Shown here one piece after another: positions 56,923 through 64,000 of a stretch of 64,000 bases of DNA. The first letter of the stretch is position 1. The number at the start of each line of letters is the position of its first letter. Origin of the DNA: Myotis daubentonii (lineage: Eukaryota; Chordata; Mammalia; Chiroptera; Vespertilionidae); contig NC_081846.1 of assembly GCF_963259705.1 (NCBI RefSeq), forward strand, positions 89,912,641-89,976,640, written 5' to 3'. A program made the position numbers and the translations under genes. The notes beneath the pieces were generated by a model, which saw only the letters and a list, made by a program, of their open reading frames with translations, was not told the origin of the DNA and ran no database searches.

Positions 56923-58303
56923 TTTTTTTTTTAAACTTTTCTCTTGATATGCCCCCAATTGCATTCTCACCACTTGCTGAGACTCTCCCAATCTTTTCAT
57001 CTCCAGTTTACTCTGGTCGTTTTAAAGAATTTTACCCAGTGTTTAATGTGTTACCACTCTAATATCGATGCAGATAGCATGACATAGAGTTGTACACTCA
57101 CCTTCTGGTGCTGAGCCCTGTATTTATTCCACTGCCAAAGACAACAGTAGATGGTTCTAGCTTTCGAGAACCACTGTTGACTCATGATGCCTGCTTACTG
57201 ATGATTGCTTTCCTACATGAGAAAACTTCTAGTCCCTTCTCCTCTCAAATTACTTTCGTCTCATTCAGATATCATCGGTGCCTTAAAAATCTTTAATAAT
57301 AAATGGAATTTATTATCCTATAGTTTCTTGTTTGAAGGAATACAATGATTTAAAATAAAATATTAAAGGCATAGGTATTTATTATCAGCTTAATGTCAAG
57401 TGAATGAAGAAACTAATAAAGTGTGATTTTGTAAAGGGACAAAATGGGGGCTAGAGAATAAACATCTATAACAAAAGACATACTTTCCTAGCTTACATGT
57501 TTTTCCTAAAATCATTCCTAAAAAATGTGTAATGAGATAGAAATGTCATCTTTGAAGATAAGAAGATCTGGCCATGAATTTATGCTCATTCACCTGCTTG
57601 TTATCTGAACTTAAAGTAATTAAAATTTATCTAATATTTAATTTCCTCCTTTATAAAATCAAGGTAATTCTAACATTTACTTCAAAGGTTTAAAATGAGA
57701 ATTAAATAAAATGATACACTAAATTAGTGAGCACATTATGTACATTAACTTCCTCTTTTTCTCTAATAACTGAGATATTACTCATGAACATTTTTAAGTC
57801 TACAGATAATTCATTAATAACTCTGGTTACTCTTCACTCAAGCCCTGGTTAAGGAATAAATGATATCTATGAACTGTTATTTGAAGGAGAAAAAAGTGGT
57901 TTTGCCTGCAAGCATCCCCTCTTGCTCACTGTCATTGTGTCTTGACACTTTCTAAGTAATTTCTCAAGTCTCTTTTCTCTGTGAGAGCCGAATGACCAGG
58001 AAGTGTGAAAAAAATTGAAAGAAGGTTGACAGTGCTAAGGTGAGAGTATGAGTGAGCCAGGGAAGGTCAGCTCAGAAAGCATGCGTTTGGTTGCTTTCTG
58101 AAATGGGAGAGCTACAGAGCAAGTGAGATGGCAGTAAAGAGGAAAGGGAATAATTTCCTTTCCTTCAGGAAGTCCCCAGAAATACCTGGAATACTTATCC
58201 ACTACTGTGGAAGAGACCCATACCTAATTGACAGGTAAGGCTCCTCCCAAGCTCAAAATGAAAAAGAGAGGACTGATTTAAAGAAGAATAAAGACAGTTT
58301 TTG
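56923..58303. other. No gene recognised; one MIR-like scrap
   Basis: 57640-57760 (CCTTTATAAAATCAAGGTAA, TGAGAATTAAATAAAATGAT) resembles the MIR tail. The rest is unassigned. Confidence 0.5.
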
Positions 58304-58310
58304 AGAAAGA

Positions 58311-59864
58311 TTTATTATTATTTTTTAATATTTATTGTTGAAGTATTACATAGGTCCTCTTTTTTCCCTCATTAACCTCTTTTAGCCCACTGACATCCTC
58401 CCCTCCCCAGGCCCTCACCACCCCATTGTCCATGTATCTATGCATACAAATTCATTGCTTGATCTCTTCCCACCCACCCTCCCCTGCCTTCCCCTCTGAG
58501 GTTCAACAGTCTGTTCATGCGCCTATGACTGTGGGTTTATTTTTGATCATCAGTTTATTTGGTTCAGTAGATTTCATATATGAGTGAGATCATATGATAC
58601 CTATCTTTCTCTGACTGGCTTATTTTGCTCAGTGTAATATTCTCCAGGTCCATTCATGCTATTGCAAATGGTAAGAGTTCTTTTTTTTTTTTTTTTTTTT
58701 TATTGCTGCACAGTATTTCTTTGTGTAAATGTACCATAGCTTTTTTTGCCACTCATCTGCTGATGACCACTTAAGCTGTTTCCAAGTCATAGCTATGGTA
58801 AATTGCATACTATGAACACAAGGGTGCATATATTCTTTTTGATGAGTGTTTCAGATTTCTTAGGATATATTCCTAGAAGTGGGATCACTGAGTCCAATGG
58901 GAGTTTCATTTTTTTTATTTTTTGAGGGAACTCCATACTTTTTTCCACAGTGGCTGCACCAGTCTGCATTCCCACCAGCAGTGCACTCTGCACCAGGGTT
59001 CCCTTTGCTCCACAACCTCACCAACCCTTGTCCTTTTTTGATTTGTTATGACAGCCATTCTGACAGGTGTGAGGTGATATCTCATTGTCATTTTGATTTA
59101 CATCTCTCATATGATCAGTGACTTTGAACATTTTTTTTCATGTGTCTCTTGGCCATCTGTATGTCCACTTTAGAGAAGTGTCTATTTAGGTCCTTCGCCC
59201 ATTTTTTTAATTGGATTGTCTTCCTTTTGTTAAGCTCTATGAGTTCCCCACATATTTTTTAGATTAACCCCTTATCAGATGTATCATTGGCAAATATGTC
59301 TCCCATGTAGTGGGCTCTCTTGTTATTTTGATGATGGTTTCTTGTGCTGTGAAGTTGTTTTTTGTTTTGTTTTTTTTTTTTTTCATGTAATTCCCATTTA
59401 TTCATTTTCTCCTTAGTTTCCCTTGTCCTGGGAGATGTATCAGTAAACATATGGCTATGAGAGATGTCTGAGATTTTGGTGCCTATGGTTTCTTCTAGAA
59501 CTTTTATGGTTTCACATCTTACATTTAAGCATTTTATCCATTTTGAGTTTATTCTTGTGTATGGTGTAGGTTGGTGCTCCAGTTTCTTTCTTTCTTTTTT
59601 TTTTTTTTTTTTTTTTGCATGTATCTGTCTAATTTTCCCAACACCATTTATTGAAGGGACTGTCTCTGCTACAATGTATGCTCTTGCCTCCTTTGTCAAA
59701 TATTAATTGAGCATAGTGGTTTGGGTTGATTCCTGGGTTCTGTGTTCTGTTCCAATGATCTATATGTCTGTTCTTGTGCCAGTACCAGGCTGTTTTCAGT
59801 ACAGTGGCTTTGTAGTGAGTATAACTTTATATCTGGCATTGTGGTTCCTCCAACTTTTTCTTCT
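58311..59864 (-). mobile_element. 5'-truncated L1 (3' end), - strand, with TSD
   Basis: On the + strand, L1 3' UTR text from 58320 (TTTAATATTTATTGTTGAAG) leads to ORF2 tail text (TTTGATGAGTGTTTCAGATT at 58838, CCAGTCTGCATTCCCACCAG at 58960) and stops near 59860. AGAAAGATTT flanks both ends (58304, 59865). T-runs at 58681-58701, 59370 and 59590 mark instability. The frames at 58793-58993 and 59259-59699 on the - strand are broken ORF2 C-terminus. Confidence 0.88.
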
Positions 59865-60839
59865 AGAAAGATTTTTTTTTTAATTACCAGAAGAAAAAGA
59901 AGAGTCGGGACCCATGAGGCATGTCAGGGCATTTGCCAGAATGAGGAAATCAGCCAAGAGTCATGGGGATAAGGGATGAGCCAGGAAGCAGAAGTCAGTG
60001 TGAAATGAAGGGCTCAGAGCAGCAGTGCTGGACTTCATTGCCCATGAAGACAGATCTTGGTAAGGGAAGTGAGAGTCTCCAAGGGTCCAGACAGATAAAA
60101 GAAAGCAAATATCCTTTTAAATATACCCCATGGTGGCCATGACCAAAGCAATGTGCTAGTTCAAGCTCTTACATCTTCTTATCAAAACACATTGTTGTCA
60201 TGACCTAGAAATGCTTGAAATATAATCACCTGAGTGGCTGGGTTAAATGCTACAGCATAATTATCACAGGCATGATAACCATTAATAATGAAGTCGTTAG
60301 TTACATCTGAGCTCATAAAACAGAAGTGTAGTGATTAGTGAATCAGTGTCTAAAGCAGCCACAACTGTGTGTGGTCTTTTGTTTGTTTAGTTTTAATTCT
60401 GACTATAGATAACAGTGATCCCTATTTAGTTGCCCTGCTTTAGAGAAACTCAGTTTAATTTCAATGTTGGATTTTCTTTCTACAAATAGATATGATTATT
60501 ATATTCTTGGCTACTGAAATCGTTCATGTGTCCCATAAATGAAGTAGGAAAGAAAATATCTTTTTTGGAATGAGGAGAATTTATATATTTTTTATAAATA
60601 TATTAAAACATATTTATTACTGTATATGTATAAAAGTACAAAGCAAGTCCATTACCTTAATCATGATTTGAGTAAATCAGATTTATTAAGGACTCTTTTT
60701 GCTCTAAATAATGTGTCATTTCAGTTAGTTCTTTAAAAATTTCAGCTGTGAGTTATTAGTCTTTCATCAAGAGCCTTTGTTTCAGATTTGTAGGGCAGCA
60801 TGAAAAGAGTGATTTCATTGTGTTCATGCACACACCTAT

Positions 60840-60869
60840 ACACAAACACACACACACGTACACCACACA

Positions 60870-60916
<47 letters not shown>
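60840..60916 (+). repeat. (CA)n microsatellite
   Basis: Interrupted at the left (ACGTACACC), then an uninterrupted CA run of about 20 units. Confidence 0.95.
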
Positions 60917-61320
60917 TGTATAGCAGAGTGGAATGAGATCATGCTGCAGGATCAGCCTAACCCAGATTCAATCCAAAGCCTTTGAATTCACTAGCTGTGT
61001 GACTTTGGGTGACATTTAATGTCTCTAAACCTCAGTTCCCTTGCCTGCAAAACGTGTATACTTCTATTGCACCGTCTGAATCACCCTGACACCTTCTCTA
61101 GCAAGTAGAGGTGTTTATCATATAGTGCCAAAGATCATCATGATCCATTAAGTCTCTATTGTACATTGGCCAATATTATCATCCATATGTCTGTATCACC
61201 ATCTATAAGTATAAATAATTTACCATAGTGCTGCATAAATGAATACTATTTAACAAATAGTGTCTAGTATCTAGCTGTTACTATTTTATCTTTGTATTAG
61301 GTATAAACCGTCAGATGGAA

Positions 61321-61323
<3 letters not shown>

Positions 61324-61364
<41 letters not shown>
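61324..61364 (+). repeat. (AT)n microsatellite
   Basis: About 20 uninterrupted TA units. Confidence 0.95.
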
Positions 61365-61366
<2 letters not shown>

Positions 61367-63227
61367 CATTGAATAAATGGTAGCTGCATGGTTTAATATG
61401 GATAAACTAAGACTATTCTTACTCAAATAGAGATGGTGAGTGAGATCTAGATCAGGACAACACACACAGGAGGTTTTTAGTAAATGGTGCTGATAACAGG
61501 GGTGATTTATATTACATGTAATGCTCCTAGTATAAACTAAACCCACAATATTGCCTTGTAAATGATAGCTAGTATGTTCTCCCTAACCAGTATCAGACCT
61601 AATAACTTTACCCATTGCCTCAATTGATTCCCATACCAATACTGAATATTTATGTTTCTTAAGTGGATAAAGTTTAGGAGGCCAGCTTTCATATCAATAA
61701 GCCCCTGGTATTTTGTTTTGTTTTCTTTTTTTCAAGGAGCTTAAGCCCTTACTGATACAAGGCTTACCTAAAACAAACAACATGAGTCTGTACAAGGGAA
61801 GAGTCAAGTGAATGGAAAGAGATGTCTGTGTCAGAATCACCGTAAACATGGGCAGATGGGAGGCTGATGCAGATGCTGTGCAGTTCACATGAAAATCCCA
61901 TACATCGCTCTCTCGGTGCATGGCATTTTGAAGCCGACAATCCCTAAACAAGCTTACCGCAAAGTGCAGACTGCAGGAAATAAATGTGAAGGGTTTAATT
62001 CTGTCAAGGATTTCCCTCTCTGTGCACAATTCCAGGAACTAGCACCACAATATCTCAATCTAAAAAGGTGGCTTGGTGTTAGCTAGCTTTCAATAGTACG
62101 CTTCTGAGAAAAATTATGAACATAGACAACAGAGAGGAAAGCAAGCTAATTAAAAAGGGTTTTGTTGTTATTTTTTTTGTTTGTTTTTTGTGATTGGTCA
62201 TTGCTTGTACTCACTAAAGCTTGTAACTGGGTTGAAATTTTGAGAGTTGGACAAATTAACCAAAGATTCACTCTGAAAACACACATATATACTTCAAAAA
62301 GAAGAAAAAAACAGAAATTTTCATATACTGTTTGACACAAGCTTAAGAGTAAATCATATTCCATGTACCATAAATTTAAAAATCCTCAAGCTGTGTGCCT
62401 ACTGGAAATCAAGCATAAGGTCTCATAAATAAAAGTATTCCCACTTCTCTCTTCTGAATATTTTTGTTGATTTATGCTTATCATCTCTACACAGGAGAGC
62501 TTTAATATGCTTGATGTTGGAAGTTATCCTCAGACTTGTGAGAACGGTGTGAACAACGATCATGATTAAGCAAAGGCATAGTACTTATGATGGATTTTCA
62601 GAGACTTTGCCCTCAATTTTTCTACCATTGCTTTGATGAAGTCTGAGATTCTGTTGTTAAGGGAGAACTACAAATTCCAGTGTTAAGTCATAAACACACT
62701 GACTTAAGTTTATTTAATACAAGGGACTATCAACCAACTTTAGGTAAAAGAAAAAAAAGGAGAACAGATGGTGAAGATACAAAAGGAATTCCATTGAGAT
62801 AATCAAAGTGATTATGAGGATTAACGACAAACTTTGATATTGTTTGGCAGCAAGAACTGTACCATAACTAAACGTTAAGAGCTAACATATGTGTACAAAA
62901 ACATGAAGAAATCTAAACATTACTATTGTAAGTTTGTGGGTAAAGACCTTTATCTGGATTATTAGTAAAAACAAATTTCCTAGGCTGATCTGACTCTATT
63001 AAAACAATGGTGAGCTCAAAAACTTCTCATACTTTGCCCATAGGATCTTGAATTCTAAGATACAAAGTCAGATGTAGAACATGAAAAAATGTCACTTGAG
63101 GCATGTTCTTTTCATTAAAAATTTCTGTTTTAATTTTATGCTTAGTCTTTTCTCTGATAGTGCAGCTTGGACTTCAGAGTATGAAATGTGTGTCTTTATG
63201 GAAAAACTGTGATAGAGGACAAGGAAA

Positions 63228-63247
63228 TACAACAACAACAACAACAA
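63228..63247 (+). repeat. (CAA)n microsatellite
   Basis: Short run of ACA/CAA triplets. Confidence 0.85.
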
Positions 63248-63363
63248 ATATCTACTTTAGGAATGATGATGGAAATCAAACAGGAAATCAAACTGAAACG
63301 CGTGGTTTGCCTCTGGGCAGGATGAAAAGGTGGTTTCTTTCCCAGGTCCTTGTCAGGTGGATT

Positions 63364-64000
63364 TGAAGAATGAAGCCACAGACAAAAGGTGGAATAGCAA
63401 AAGGTGGAAATTTATTAGGAAATGAGCACAGACTCCCACATGGGAGCCCCTTTTACCTAAGATTTATAAAGGTTGCAGTGCTTTGTTTCCTCTCTGATTG
63501 GTCACTATAGCAGCTTCAAAGTTCAAATCCCAAGTGGGGCCCCCCCTTTTTTCTCCCCCTTCTGTGGTAGAATTCTCTACTCCCTTGAAAAATCTATTTT
63601 CCTCTTTCTCCCTTTTGTTTTTCTACTCCCTGTGGCTTTCCCCTTATCTCCTATGAATGGGTATCTTCCTCTCCATTTAGGCTGTGGCTCCTTTAGTTCT
63701 TTGTGAATGTATGCCTTTTGGCAGCTCCCAGACCCCAGCTTTGCAGTTCTCCCATGGACCCTCCTTTATTTCTAAAACTCCATAAACCTGCCTGTTTTAC
63801 CCCTAAAAATTCCTTTCAGAAGATCTCAATTTTGGCTCCTTCAACTTCTACAGTCTTCTACAAGCTTTCCTAGAGGATGGCATATAACAGGGGAAAGGGA
63901 ATTCCCCACAGTGGTAGTGGTATAAGGATTGGATCAATCCATCTATGATCAATTTTTGCTTATTGTTTACAAAGTTTGTATTTAACCTGTGAAGGTTAGA
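63364..64000 (-). mobile_element. Probable LTR, - strand, running to the window edge
   Basis: Begins TGAAGAATGAAGCC. On the - strand there is a CCAAT box (seen as GATTGGTCAC at 63497), a TATA box (TTTATAAA at 63464-63471) and, downstream of it, an AATAAA-type signal (seen as TTTATT at 63410). The order and spacing fit U3-R-U5. The U3 end and TSD are not found inside the window. Confidence 0.6.

Larger units (their letters stand above)
59872..63363. other. No gene recognised; microsatellites and one MIR
   Basis: MIR-like text at about 60955-61060 (ATTCACTAGCTGTGTGACTT, AACCTCAGTTCCCTTGCCTG). Otherwise unassigned AT-rich DNA. Confidence 0.55.

Noticed and set aside
57160..57180. GAGAACCACTG resembling a hAT terminal repeat
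   Set aside because: No partner inverted repeat or TSD nearby; a chance match.
1..64000. CRISPR arrays, operons, prokaryotic defence systems
   Set aside because: Tandem repeats present are microsatellites and minisatellites without regular spacers; the DNA is clearly mammalian.

Overview
This is repeat-dense, non-coding mammalian nuclear DNA, almost certainly from a vespertilionid (vesper) bat. The evidence is the combination of (i) tRNA-derived VES-type SINEs on both strands, (ii) at least eight HeliBat-type Helitrons (5' TCCTATATAATAAAAGG-like, 3' GGCCTCTAG ends), a class of element that among mammals is abundant only in vesper bats, (iii) a SPIN-like hAT element, (iv) a short Tc1/mariner copy with perfect inverted repeats, and (v) L1, HAL1 and old mammalian repeats (MIR, L2, MER5/MER20-like, MLT1). 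No host protein-coding exon, tRNA or rRNA gene could be supported. The only long intact reading frame of a recognisable family is the ORF1 of a half-L1 (HAL1) at 10417-11265.

Layout. 1-955: 3' end of an L1 split by a SINE. 956-5954: mostly old or unique DNA with one SINE. 5955-6376: solo LTR. About 6400-18335: one old full-length L1 on the + strand that was a landing pad for at least eight later insertions: a solo LTR, a SPIN-like hAT, a second hAT, a HAL1, a SINE that itself holds a Helitron, and a SINE that itself holds a solo LTR; its EN region also carries a 131-bp copy of its own RT region. 18345-24400: old hAT repeat, the DD36E Tc1/mariner copy, SINEs and two short Helitrons. 24700-29275: old L1 pieces around a head-to-tail Helitron pair, the second with a minisatellite of about 13 units. 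29276-33087: largely unique. 33088-33452: a second copy of the 6758 LTR. 33455-41460: old L1 on the - strand, interrupted by SINEs, a second Helitron pair and a solo LTR. 41754-50290: a small solo LTR, then old repeats and unique DNA. 50290-53620: a duplicated 375-bp segment, one copy carrying a Helitron that carries an LTR, the other preserving the empty site. 54630 to the end: two SINEs, a 5'-truncated L1, microsatellites, and an LTR-like segment running to the window edge.

The elements do not form a pathway. What they give is a dated stratigraphy: who is inserted in whom, with target-site duplications (TSDs) readable at many junctions. The observations most worth following are the intact HAL1, the DD36E transposase relic, three solo LTRs of one family with a variable internal repeat, the palindromic CTCF-like motif pair inside HeliBat copies, and the Helitron with its paralogous empty site.
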